Shown here piece after piece: positions 35,001 through 43,995 of a stretch of 64,000 nt of DNA. The position numbers were made by a program, and so were the translations under genes. This DNA is from Succinivibrio dextrinosolvens (GTDB lineage Bacteria; Pseudomonadota; Gammaproteobacteria; Enterobacterales; Succinivibrionaceae), in the NCBI RefSeq assembly GCF_900116345.1, contig NZ_FPAH01000008.1, positions 31,612 through 95,611 of the forward strand. Reading direction: 5' to 3'. How positions within the stretch are numbered: the stretch's first letter is position 1; each line of letters opens with the position of its first letter. A model generated the notes under the pieces. The model was given only the letters and a program-made list of their open reading frames with translations, was not told where the DNA came from and made no database searches.

Positions 35001-35944
35001 TACTTGATGCAATGGCTAATCAGGAGTCTGTTCCTGAGGTCGTTCAGGCTGATGTTGTTGATACAGAGACTCCTGCAGAAGGTTCTGGTAAGGTTGACGA
35101 GGTTGTTGATGATGAGATTGACCTTGAGGTTCTGTTAAGACCTGTCGAGCCTGAAGGAACAGATGATCTTGTTCAGAACGAACCTGCAGAAGAAGCTGTT
35201 GATACTCAGAATGAAGATGTTGTTCCTGAGTCCACTGGTGATGAGAATCTGGTTCAGGAAGATGCTTCTGCTCAGGAAAGTGCCGAAGTTGGTGAAACAG
35301 AGATTACCGCAGAAGCAGCAGAGACTCCTGTAGAAGAGCCTGTAGCTGAGGAGAGTGCAGAAACTTCTGCTTCTACGCAGGATGAGGTTGTTTCATGGGA
35401 AGTTCCTCAGGATGAGTATGATGTTGTAAGTGAATCAAGTCAGAATGATTCTGTTGAAGATGCTGCCGCAGATCTTGCACAGCTTGAGGCAAGAATTGGT
35501 TCTGCCGGTCACTACATGGATCCTCAGGCTGAATCCGATCTTATGAATATGCTCGGTGATGGTGTTTCTCAGAATGAGACAGATCTTGTTCAGAACGAGG
35601 AGACTGCATTTTCACCTGAAGAAATCTCCAGAATGATCAACGGTGATTCATCTCAGGCTGAAGTTCCTGATTTACAGAAGGTTTCAAATACAATCGGTCC
35701 TATTTCTGCAAGCGCTGATCTTACAGATCAGGCCACTCTCGCAGAGAACATGTCAGAGGGAGAGAAAGAGATACTGACTCCAAAGGAACATCAGTACTAT
35801 GTTGATGAACTTAACCTTGCAAGACTTTACTTTGAAACAGGTGATACCGAGGAAGCTATCAAGATAATTGAGGATGTTCAGGAGCACGGTAGCCTTGATC
35901 TGAAGAAGGAAGCCTCTAAGGTTATGGAGGCATACGGAAGCTAG
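32066..35944 (+). CDS. fimV: FimV/HubP-like polar peptidoglycan-binding protein
   Basis: The 1292-residue protein has a signal sequence (cleavage near AIAA, residues 22-24), a Pro/Gln/Ala linker and a LysM domain at about 98-160 (YNVVSGDTIWSVAHRYAQLN). A coiled coil lies at about 330-430, one membrane helix at 443-465, and then about 770 acidic residues with two repeat families (33914-34170 and 34337-34894). The C-terminus (LNLARLYFETGDTEEAIKIIEDV) is the short TPR-like domain of FimV. FimV/HubP marks the cell pole and recruits flagellar and chemotaxis proteins, which suits a motile cell. truA, often next to fimV, is absent. Confidence 0.93.
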   Translation: MHRLKKVTLEVTMGLFISLSAIAADDDGTFTITIQGPEVEETVPASRPVRTTPRRSTVTPQQAPAVTVAPRQSAQASQRAVAVPAQSPAQTSVSSDQFRTYNVVSGDTIWSVAHRYAQLNRSINEFQVVASIYRNNPQAFGGGNVNNLLKTTLRIPSGDVIAQESTQTGSALLAQGVMSLPPLPVSQPAVSPAPQGAAPAQLPQQSYANVPPQQTAAPANANKPAADIPVYTATETRIKEVQKQREAEENGELIPSGITNKDSQNPNERRNLAENGAQLQVENGAATTETGVNAPAQGQVQGLTPEQLRQIQALLKKNPQESVDVKSIRIMLEENKKQIDQKTKVIEQQLADAIARMKKSSAVTAQTAADSVSSLSSQYDNIIAGIQQDLIEIKGNVSKLSQDNDRMREMLLANDEKIEDMQLQMSQFTVSSVDASIDMEKPVMMILFGAGLLSVVVLILFIIFKARARARSRKYHDDFDFDDSGSLGSDDMLLSDDNGSIELETPSPDVAGDEPPADDAAAAAEGGADAAAPAEAAPAAQGDAAPADTAGAEAATDTAESSEDSQAQAEWDKAAEESADTSSNDQNVLDEWSKALNEDQSGEKETEVEGKSDDASVADEWAAALGEQEKSEKAQEAPAEEPKKDEQEDMAAAWAAALGEQECGAEEAKPAQEAAPAEEKAGSDEQEDMAAAWAAALGEQEGGAETAPEEPKAEASSAESTQAEELKKSMNAAKAEPEKSASAPKAEAPTEETGAEEVNVDDIAAEAPAEEAVAEDVNVEDIAAEAPAEEAVAEDINVDDIAAEAPAEEAVAEDVNVEDIAAEASAEEAVAEDINVDDIAAEAPAEEAVAEDVNVEDIAAETPAEEAVAEDVNVEDIAAEAPDEEAVTEDVNVGEIAAEAPSEEAVTEDINVEDIAEQAPVEESVTEEVNVDDIAAEAPAEEASQDPAEQEIDVGELVQNDGDEAAAPAEEISGEESALLDAMANQESVPEVVQADVVDTETPAEGSGKVDEVVDDEIDLEVLLRPVEPEGTDDLVQNEPAEEAVDTQNEDVVPESTGDENLVQEDASAQESAEVGETEITAEAAETPVEEPVAEESAETSASTQDEVVSWEVPQDEYDVVSESSQNDSVEDAAADLAQLEARIGSAGHYMDPQAESDLMNMLGDGVSQNETDLVQNEETAFSPEEISRMINGDSSQAEVPDLQKVSNTIGPISASADLTDQATLAENMSEGEKEILTPKEHQYYVDELNLARLYFETGDTEEAIKIIEDVQEHGSLDLKKEASKVMEAYGS
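33914..34170 (+). repeat. WAAALGEQ repeats in the FimV cytoplasmic region
   Basis: Three related units (VADEWAAALGEQE, then two of QEDMAAAWAAALGEQE) are spaced by Glu/Ala/Lys-rich linkers of 14-25 residues. Weaker relatives (LDEWSKALNEDQ, QAEWDKAAEE) lie just upstream. Short tryptophan-containing motifs in an acidic, disordered tail look like docking sites for partner proteins (inference). Confidence 0.7.
34337..34894 (+). repeat. 57-bp tandem repeats in fimV, partly in 114-bp pairs
   Basis: Nine full copies and one partial copy of a 19-residue unit (VNVEDIAAEAPAEEAVAED) are in tandem. Copies 2 and 4 share nearly identical DNA, as do copies 3 and 5, alternating VNVED with INVDD. This points to duplication of a 114-bp pair. 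The later copies (7-10) are more diverged. No copy is out of frame. Confidence 0.92.
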
Positions 35945-36034
35945 GCCTAATTGATTAACTTTGTTACTCATAAAAGCAGATCCTTTTAGTGTGAACCCCG
36001 TTATTGATCACTTGATTGATAACGGGGTTTTATT

Positions 36035-36574
36035 ATGAAATTAACTTATGAACAAAAGTTACTAGTTATTGAAGATTACTTTAAGATTGGTCCTTCATCG
36101 ACAGCAATTAAATGGGGGTTGAATCATAATTACGTAAGAGAATTAGTAAGATTACTTCAAAATAATTCCTTGCAGGCTCATGGTAAAAAAAATATATATA
36201 CACCAGATTTCAAAATTAAAGTTGCTAAAGCATATGCTAATGGAGAAGGATCATTACGTGAATTATCAATTAAATTTGGAATACCGAGCAATTCAATAAT
36301 AATCAAATGGTATGATATTTATCAGTCACAAGGCGAAGAGGGACTGAGAAATATGAAGAAGCAAGGTAGACCAAGAAATTCAGAAATAAAATCAACTAAA
36401 AGTAAGGTAAATGTAGATAAGCTTCTTCAATCAGAAAAATCATTTTCAGAATACTCTCCAGAAGAAGAAAAAGCCTTAAAAGAAGAACTTCTAAGACTTC
36501 GCTGCCATGAAGAATTCTCAAAAAAATTCGAGGCCTTAGCCCAAGATTATCTAAGAAAGAAAACCAACAAATAA
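36035..36574 (+). CDS. IS3-family transposase OrfA
   Basis: The 179-residue protein has two helix-turn-helix units, one at the start (LLVIEDYFKIGPSSTAIKWGLN) and one near 60-95 (KVAKAYANGEGSLRELSIKFGIP). A charged linker and a leucine-rich end follow. It binds the element's ends. The orfB frame lies at -1 relative to it, with an A-rich stretch (AAGAAAGAAAACC) near the orfA end that could allow the programmed frameshift used by IS3 elements to make OrfAB. No clear ribosome-binding site precedes the ATG. Confidence 0.85.
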   Translation: MKLTYEQKLLVIEDYFKIGPSSTAIKWGLNHNYVRELVRLLQNNSLQAHGKKNIYTPDFKIKVAKAYANGEGSLRELSIKFGIPSNSIIIKWYDIYQSQGEEGLRNMKKQGRPRNSEIKSTKSKVNVDKLLQSEKSFSEYSPEEEKALKEELLRLRCHEEFSKKFEALAQDYLRKKTNK

Positions 36575-36585
36575 AAGCACAATTA

Positions 36586-37461
36586 GTGCTTGAGCTAAGG
36601 CCTAAATACCCATTCAAAATGCTTTTAGAAGAAGCTCAGATGAGTAGAGGCTCATACCTTTACTAGCTACATAAAGCTCCTTCTAAATGTTTAGATGCAG
36701 TCTATAGTGAGCAGATTGCTGCAATCAGGAAGATTCATTCTGATAGCAAGGATCGCTATGGATATAGACGTGTAATGTATGCCTTACGCAACCAGGGCAT
36801 GCATCTGAACCACAAGACAGTTCATAAGCTGATGCATCACCTGCAGCTTCAGGGAGCACATCCTAAAGCATATAAGAAATACAACTCTTACAAAGGAACA
36901 GTTGGAAAGATAGCTCCAAACATACTTAACAGAGAATTCAATCCTCCTAAGCCAATGACCAGTTTCGCAACAGATATTACCGAATTTGCTATTGCAGAAG
37001 GTAAGCTATACCTATCTCCAATCATAGATATGTGTACCAATGAGATTGTTGCCTATGATGTTTCCAGACATACAACCTTTGAGCAGATTAACCGTATGTT
37101 AAAACGATTTGAAAATGTACTCGAAGAGAATAAAGTCTCTGGAGCTTTAGTTCATTCTGACCAAGGTTGGCAATATCAACATTTCAATTATTGCAACTGG
37201 CTTAAAGAGCATAATCTGGTTCAAAGCATGTCCAGGAAAGCTACTACTCATGACAACATCATGATTGAGATATTCTTTGGAAGAATGAAGGTTGAAATGT
37301 TTTATGGAAAGGAAAAGACATTTAAGGATTTAAATGACTTAGAGAAAGCAATTAAAGATTATATAAATTGGTACAACACTGACAGAGTTTGTAAAAAGTT
37401 AAAAGGCCTGTCTCCAATTAATTTCAGGAAACAAGCCTTAAATTCTGCTAGTATGACTTAG
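36586..37461 (+). pseudogene. IS3-family transposase OrfB, interrupted by an amber codon
   Basis: The frame upstream of the long ORF reads KYPFKMLLEEAQMSRGSYLY, then TAG at 36664-36666, then LHKAPSKCLDAVYSEQI and on without interruption to 37461. OrfB proteins usually have a Tyr-x-x-Leu stretch here, so a single C-to-T change (CAG to TAG) is the simplest cause. Downstream, the DDE catalytic residues are intact: Asp in FATDITEF, Asp in VHSDQGWQY and Glu in MIEIFFGRMKVE. Unless the stop is suppressed or translation restarts at 36775, no full transposase is made. The start given here is nominal. Confidence 0.82.
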
Positions 37462-37494
37462 AAACTTAAGTGATCAATTTCTGGGGCCATACTA

Positions 37495-39103
<1,609 letters not shown>

Positions 39104-39114
39104 TTCTGGGTTGA

Positions 39115-39149
39115 AATTTAGGTATCAGATTCTTTCTGATACCTGAATT
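39115..39149 (+). other. Long stem-loop 1 in the eno 3' region
   Basis: A stem of about 15 bp (AATTTAGGTATCAGA / TCTGATACCTGAATT, one T-G pair) closes a 5-base loop 11 bases after the eno stop. It has no U-tract. It is the first of three stems in a row. Confidence 0.7.
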
Positions 39150-39154
39150 CTCGG

Positions 39155-39178
39155 GTTCAAAAATTCCGTGTTTTGAAC
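39155..39178 (+). other. Stem-loop 2 in the eno 3' region
   Basis: GTTCAAAA (39155-39162) pairs with TTTTGAAC (39171-39178) over an 8-base loop. It lies between the long stem and the true terminator. Confidence 0.6.
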
Positions 39179-39211
39179 AGTTAAGTGTATATCTTCGGTT
39201 CCATTCTTTTT

Positions 39212-39241
39212 GTCAGAGACTATTTTTCTCTGACTTTTTTT
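39212..39241 (+). terminator. Intrinsic terminator of eno
   Basis: GTCAGAG / CTCTGAC with a 9-base loop runs into T7. It lies 108 bases after the eno stop. Confidence 0.85.
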
Positions 39242-39486
39242 TACCAATTCATTCTAGCAGATCATTTCTGTTCATTATTTGCACCATACCGAATAATTAA
39301 AATAAATCTGCACTAATTAGGTGTGTGTGTTTCTAACAAAAATTCAAGGCGTATAATAACTGTGTATTAGCTTTAATTTCAAATAGTTGCTAATATAAAG
39401 TGTTGAAAACAATACATTTGTTGCTGATTGCTTCATTTGTTTCATTTGTTTCAGTAAAGCTTAACAAAACAATATAAGGAGACAGC

Positions 39487-39522
39487 TTGGAAGGGATTTC
39501 TCTTTTGGCTGTAATTAAATGA
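39487..39522 (+). CDS. Possible 11-codon leader ORF coupled to abgT
   Basis: A strong AAGGAG (39476-39481) stands 5 bases before a TTG that opens an 11-codon frame (MEGISLLAVIK). Its TGA overlaps the abgT ATG (ATGA at 39519-39522). abgT itself has no ribosome-binding site and has an in-frame stop directly upstream. The arrangement would let ribosomes that finish the leader start abgT. Whether the peptide is made is unproven. Confidence 0.4.
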   Translation: MEGISLLAVIK

Positions 39523-41090
39523 CAGATATTCACCCACAACCTAATTTATTCAATCGGTTTTTAAACTGTGTAGAAAGACTCGGAAATAAACTTCCTCACA
39601 TTACAATGCTTTTTATTTATGCCCTGCTTGTAACGATTTTTATCTCCTGTCTGCTTTCTTTCATCGATTTTGACTACATACATCCAACCACTAAAGAGAA
39701 GATTCATATTTTAAATATGCTGGCTCCAGCCAATCTTCTTGATCTGGTGGTTAATTCCGTCAAGAACTTCATGGGCTTCCCTCCATTAGGTATCACCATT
39801 GTTGCTACACTGGGTATCGGTATCGCTGAAGGTTCTGGCTTTGTTAATGTGCTGATTAAAAAGTTTTTGTCAGTAACACCTAGAAAGATTCTGACTCCAA
39901 CTGTTATTTTCATCTCTATTGTCTGCCACCTGGTTTCAGACAGTGCTTATACCATTCTGATGCCAGTATCCGCACTGATGTTCTACTCCTGCGGTCGTCA
40001 TCCTTTAGCTGGTATTGCCTGTTCCTTTGCTGGTCTGGCAGGTGGTTTCACCGCAAGCTTTACTCCTTCTGTAATTGATCCTGTAATGCAGAGTTTTACC
40101 GAATCTGCATCTCATATCATCGATCCTGAGTATTCAGTAAATGTTCTGTGTAACTATTTCTATGCCTTAGGCGGAACTATCTTCGTTATTCTGTCAGTCT
40201 GGTTTGTTACCGATAAGATTATTGAGCCAAGACTGATGCAGACTATGCCTCTTGACCTGGATATCAAGGAAGATAAGACCTTAGCGGTAACTCCTGTAAG
40301 TGCAGAGGAAAATCGTGCATTTAAGATTGCTATGGGAACTGTAATTGGTCTTTTAGCATTCCTCTTTATCCTATGTTATCCAGACAACTCCATGCTGCGT
40401 GCTCCAGACGGAACTCTAACCTCACCTAAGGCTCCTGTAATGATGGGCCTGGTTCCTCTGCTTTTTATCTTCTTCTCACTTCCTGGAATTGTATACGGTT
40501 ATGCTGCAGGAACCTTCAAGAAGGCAAATGATGTAATTAAGTCCATGGAACATATCATGAATATGCTGATTTCCTTCATCGTATTCTGTTTCTTTGCAGG
40601 TCAGTTCCTTTATGTATTCGGTCATTCCAACATCGGTTCACTGCTTGCAATCTCTGGTGCTGAGTTCTTAAAGAGCATGGGACTGCCTTCAGGTATTACT
40701 CTTTTAGGTATCATTATTCTGACCGGCTGTCTGAATCTTTTAATCACATCTGCAACCTCAAAATGGGCTATTCTCTCTACCATCTTTGTGCCAATGCTGA
40801 TGATGCTGGGCATTTCTCCTGAGCTTACACAGGCCGCCTTCAGAGTATCTGATTCTGCTGTAAACGTATGTACTCCTATGTTTGCATTCTATCCTCTGCT
40901 GATTTCCTACTGTCAGCGTTACTGTAAGAATGCAGGTGTAGGTACCTTAAGTTCAATGATGCTGCCTTATACCTTTGCTCTTATGATTGTGCTGACTGTT
41001 GTGCTCTATCTGTACTGGTTCATTGGTATACCTTTAGGCTTCCAGAGCGGATATGACTATCCTTCAACCATGTTCCCTCAGGTTCATTAA
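39519..41090 (+). CDS. abgT: AbgT-family transporter (p-aminobenzoyl-glutamate or related)
   Basis: The 523-residue protein opens with the AbgT-typical NLFNRFLNCVERLGNKLPH and has about 12 membrane segments. Conserved parts include SDSAYTILMPVSALMFYSCGRHPLAGIACSF and the TSATSKWAILSTIFVPM loop. AbgT imports p-aminobenzoyl-glutamate in E. coli; other family members (MtrF) export sulfonamides and folate breakdown products. Pairing with pepT 9 bases downstream suggests uptake of a small Glu-containing compound or peptide that is then cleaved (inference). The start lacks its own ribosome-binding site and may depend on the leader ORF. Confidence 0.88.
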   Translation: MTDIHPQPNLFNRFLNCVERLGNKLPHITMLFIYALLVTIFISCLLSFIDFDYIHPTTKEKIHILNMLAPANLLDLVVNSVKNFMGFPPLGITIVATLGIGIAEGSGFVNVLIKKFLSVTPRKILTPTVIFISIVCHLVSDSAYTILMPVSALMFYSCGRHPLAGIACSFAGLAGGFTASFTPSVIDPVMQSFTESASHIIDPEYSVNVLCNYFYALGGTIFVILSVWFVTDKIIEPRLMQTMPLDLDIKEDKTLAVTPVSAEENRAFKIAMGTVIGLLAFLFILCYPDNSMLRAPDGTLTSPKAPVMMGLVPLLFIFFSLPGIVYGYAAGTFKKANDVIKSMEHIMNMLISFIVFCFFAGQFLYVFGHSNIGSLLAISGAEFLKSMGLPSGITLLGIIILTGCLNLLITSATSKWAILSTIFVPMLMMLGISPELTQAAFRVSDSAVNVCTPMFAFYPLLISYCQRYCKNAGVGTLSSMMLPYTFALMIVLTVVLYLYWFIGIPLGFQSGYDYPSTMFPQVH

Positions 41091-41099
41091 GGAGCTCTC

Positions 41100-42326
41100 A
41101 TGGATCTTCTTAAAAGTCTAACAGACAGATTCTTCAGATATGTGGCAATACCATCACAGTCAGATGCAACAGTTAAAACTGTTCCTACATCAAAAGGGCA
41201 GACTGAGCTTGCCAATCTACTTGCAGAGGAGCTTAAAGAGCTAGGCTTATCTTCGGTATCTGTAGATGAGCACAGCTGTGTTTACGGAACTTTAAAAGGC
41301 AACTGCAAAGGTCCTGTAGTTGGTTTTTTAGCTCATTTAGATACAGTGGATGTATCTTTAAGTCCAGAAGTTCATCCTCAGATTATTCATTATGATGGAG
41401 GGGACGTTGTCCTTAACAAAGAGAAGAACATTGTCATAAAAGTCTCAGAACATCCTGAACTTGAGACCTTTGTAGGAGAAGATATTATCTTCTCTGACGG
41501 AACTTCTGTTTTAGGTGCTGATGACAAATCTGCAATCGCTAACATCATGACCATGCTGGAGGTTTTAAAAAACGATCCTTCGATAAAACATCCTGAACTT
41601 AAGATTGCCTTTGTTCCTGATGAGGAGATAGGCCTGTTAGGTTCAAAATGCATGGATCTTGATAAATTCAAGGTTGATTTTGCCTATACCATTGACTGCT
41701 CTGGTGTTGGTGAGGTGGTGTATGAGACCTTTAATGCCGGTACTGTTAAAATCAGAATCAAAGGTGTAAGCGCTCATCCTATGTCAGCTAAGAATGTGCT
41801 TATAAATCCACTTCTGGTTGCTCATGACTTTGTTGCAATGTTTGACCGTGGACAGACTCCTGAGCATACTGAGGGTAAGGAAGGCTACTGGTGGTTTTCA
41901 GGAATGCATGCTGATCCTCTTTTCTGTGATTTGAGCATGCTGATTCGTGATCATGACAAGAGCCTTTATGAGTGGCGTAAGCAGTATGTCAGGAATGCTG
42001 TTGAGATGCTGAAAAAGCGTTATCCAAAGGCTGAAATATCTCTTGAGATTACTGATACGTATGAGAATATCGCCAATAACGTCAAGCGTGAAGATCCTCC
42101 TGTTGCCATGCTCTATCAGGCCTTAGAGGAGCTTGGAATAAAGAGTGTCACTTATGCAATGCGAGGTGGTACAGATGGTTCTCAGCTTTCAACTAAGGGA
42201 ATTGTTACTCCAAACTTTTTCACTGGAGCATTTAATTTCCACAGCAACTGTGAATTTCTGCCTTTATCCTCCTTTAAGAAATCCTGTGAGGTAACCTTAA
42301 AGCTTATAGAGCTATCCTGCAGATAA
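41100..42326 (+). CDS. pepT: Peptidase T (tripeptide aminopeptidase)
   Basis: The 408-residue M20 metallopeptidase has the zinc-site motifs LAHLDTVD, LGADDKSA and the catalytic PDEEIGLLGS segment, plus a C-terminal FNFHSNCEF histidine site. PepT removes the N-terminal residue from tripeptides and is often induced in anaerobic growth. Length equals that of E. coli PepT (408). AAGGAG precedes the ATG by 5 bases, and the gene follows abgT closely, so import and hydrolysis are probably linked. Confidence 0.95.
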   Translation: MDLLKSLTDRFFRYVAIPSQSDATVKTVPTSKGQTELANLLAEELKELGLSSVSVDEHSCVYGTLKGNCKGPVVGFLAHLDTVDVSLSPEVHPQIIHYDGGDVVLNKEKNIVIKVSEHPELETFVGEDIIFSDGTSVLGADDKSAIANIMTMLEVLKNDPSIKHPELKIAFVPDEEIGLLGSKCMDLDKFKVDFAYTIDCSGVGEVVYETFNAGTVKIRIKGVSAHPMSAKNVLINPLLVAHDFVAMFDRGQTPEHTEGKEGYWWFSGMHADPLFCDLSMLIRDHDKSLYEWRKQYVRNAVEMLKKRYPKAEISLEITDTYENIANNVKREDPPVAMLYQALEELGIKSVTYAMRGGTDGSQLSTKGIVTPNFFTGAFNFHSNCEFLPLSSFKKSCEVTLKLIELSCR

Positions 42327-42355
42327 TAGATATTCTTTTCTTTAAAGCTTAATTG

Positions 42356-42406
42356 CAGAGGTCTGTGATCTGAGTTGTAAATACTCTGTAGCAGGCCTCT
42401 GTTTTT
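42356..42406 (+). terminator. Terminator of abgT-pepT
   Basis: CAGAGG (42356-42361) pairs with CCTCTG (42396-42401), followed by T5. The 34-base loop is long but can pair internally. Confidence 0.6.
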
Positions 42407-42543
42407 AGATTGTAATTTTGTTAAATTTGAGATATTTCTTTTTTTTTATCAATAGGTAAGGCATATAATCTTAGAGGACAACAACTATTCTCAAACATAA
42501 GGTTTTCCAAAATCAGCATAAATAAGCTGATCGGAGGTGGATT

Positions 42544-43839
42544 ATGAAGAAATTTATAGTTTTTCTCTTGGTTCTTGTCTGTGTTATATATGTCGGTGTC
42601 TGCTACGTAACCGGAGCTCTTATCGAATCTTATCTAGCCAATTCCCAGAAATATATTGAATCTTCTAATGCAGAACTGCTAAAAGGGATAAAGCTCAGCT
42701 ATGTCTCAAAATCGTCTGGACTTTATAACCGAGAAGGTGATTATGTAATTGAGTCTCCTGTATTCGGTAAATCTGTCTGTCCAACCTCAATTTACTCTGG
42801 TTTTCTACATGCCAATGTAAAGATGAAGGTGGATGAACTATTAGCTAATCTTGCCAGAAAGAATATTGTGCTGCCATCCTCATTAGAGACTAAAACTTCC
42901 AAAGGTCAGCTTGAAGCTGATGTCAATGTTCTTTCTCTAAAAGCTGTAGCAACCGCTGATCTTTCCTCTAAATATCAGAAGAACCGCTATAGGGACTTCT
43001 CATTAAAGCTTGTTTCAAATGTTGATTCCTCATTCAATCCAGAGGCTGATTTAGTTGTAAACAACTTTAAGAACCCAGCTCTTTTCTCCTGTGACAGCTT
43101 TAACTACAAGGGAAATATTGAAGGACTTTTATCTATAACCTCGTTGGGAAAGGGTAAATTCAACGGAAAGAATCTTGGTTATGACAAGTATGTTCTAAAT
43201 AAGCTTGATGGTGAATATAGAACCTATGAATATGAGAATGGTATCTTCAAGCTGTATGTGAAAGCTATAGGTCAGGGCGTCACTGAGCATCTGAGCAGTT
43301 TTGATTTTGAAGGTTCTTTCTCTTCCTTTAATCTTGATAAGATTTTATCCCCGGATAAATTCAGGAAAAATGCTTCAGAGGAGACTCTGGATATTGTTTT
43401 ATCTGATCTGACCGATGCTAAAATCGATAAGTTCAATTTCAGCCTATCCAAAAACTTTGCAAAACGTCTTCTATCAGAGAACTCTGCCGATATTCCATTT
43501 CAGTCAAACGGAAGCTTTAAATTTAAGTATGCAGCTCTTCCTCAGAGCCTGAATGGAGTATTGCACATCGGCACCAAAACTCTTAAAGGTTTAGGCTTTC
43601 TGTTAAAGGATCAGGGGAACGGCTATTACGGAACTGATCTTGTAATTAAAAATGGACAGTATCAGTTAGGAGATTTTGCTTTGACGTCAGATTTTCTTAA
43701 GAACACCGCAATCAATGGTCTGATCGAAAAACTTAAGCTTGAAGATAAGCTGAAGGTCAAAAGCGAGAAGATTGAAAAGGAATTGAACAAATTAGATGAT
43801 AAGATTAAAAATTCTAATATATTCAAGATGATCAGATAA
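42544..43839 (+). CDS. YdgA/DUF945-family protein (copy 1)
   Basis: The 431-residue protein starts with a membrane anchor (KKFIVFLLVLVCVIYVGVCYVTGALIESYL), after which it is strand-rich and presumably periplasmic. The short anchor followed by YVTG and a long beta region is the layout of YdgA (DUF945), an inner-membrane protein of unclear role in enterics. GGAGG lies 6 bases before the ATG. A diverged paralogue follows at 43996. The C-terminus is Lys-rich and helical. Confidence 0.78.
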   Translation: MKKFIVFLLVLVCVIYVGVCYVTGALIESYLANSQKYIESSNAELLKGIKLSYVSKSSGLYNREGDYVIESPVFGKSVCPTSIYSGFLHANVKMKVDELLANLARKNIVLPSSLETKTSKGQLEADVNVLSLKAVATADLSSKYQKNRYRDFSLKLVSNVDSSFNPEADLVVNNFKNPALFSCDSFNYKGNIEGLLSITSLGKGKFNGKNLGYDKYVLNKLDGEYRTYEYENGIFKLYVKAIGQGVTEHLSSFDFEGSFSSFNLDKILSPDKFRKNASEETLDIVLSDLTDAKIDKFNFSLSKNFAKRLLSENSADIPFQSNGSFKFKYAALPQSLNGVLHIGTKTLKGLGFLLKDQGNGYYGTDLVIKNGQYQLGDFALTSDFLKNTAINGLIEKLKLEDKLKVKSEKIEKELNKLDDKIKNSNIFKMIR

Positions 43840-43922
43840 GTAAAAAAGGATATGATCCTTGCAAACGGTATTATTCGTGTATTAACGTCGATGCTAATTG
43901 TGATATAAGCAAAACGTTGTTT

Positions 43923-43951
43923 AATCTCGGAAGTTCAATCCGAGATTTTTA
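43923..43951 (+). terminator. Terminator between the two YdgA-like genes
   Basis: AATCTCGGA / TCCGAGATT with a 7-base loop runs into TTTATTT. It separates the two paralogues into different transcripts. Confidence 0.75.
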
Positions 43952-43995
43952 TTTGACAGCCGCAAGTTGCGGAGTATTTTGAGGCTAAATTTTAT

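Larger units (their letters stand above)
35987..37494 (+). mobile_element. IS3-family insertion sequence (1508 bp), probably inactive
   Basis: The ends are imperfect inverted repeats: left TAGTGTGAACCCCG... and, read inward from the right, TAGTATGGCCCCAG..., sharing ATTGATCACTT further in. Both flanks carry TTT (35984-35986 and 37495-37497), the 3-bp target duplication usual for IS3 elements. It encodes orfA with helix-turn-helix domains and orfB with a DDE integrase in the -1 frame. orfB has an amber stop, so this copy probably cannot move by itself. Just inside the left end, CCCCGTTAT / ATAACGGGG forms a second stem (35996-36026). Confidence 0.88.
39104..39518. other. Region between eno and abgT
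   Basis: The first 140 bases carry the eno hairpins. The rest is AT-rich and must hold the abgT promoter; TATAAT at 39352-39357 is a possible -10, without a good -35. A short direct repeat (TTCATTTGT, twice, near 39432-39450) precedes the leader ORF at 39487. Confidence 0.4.
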
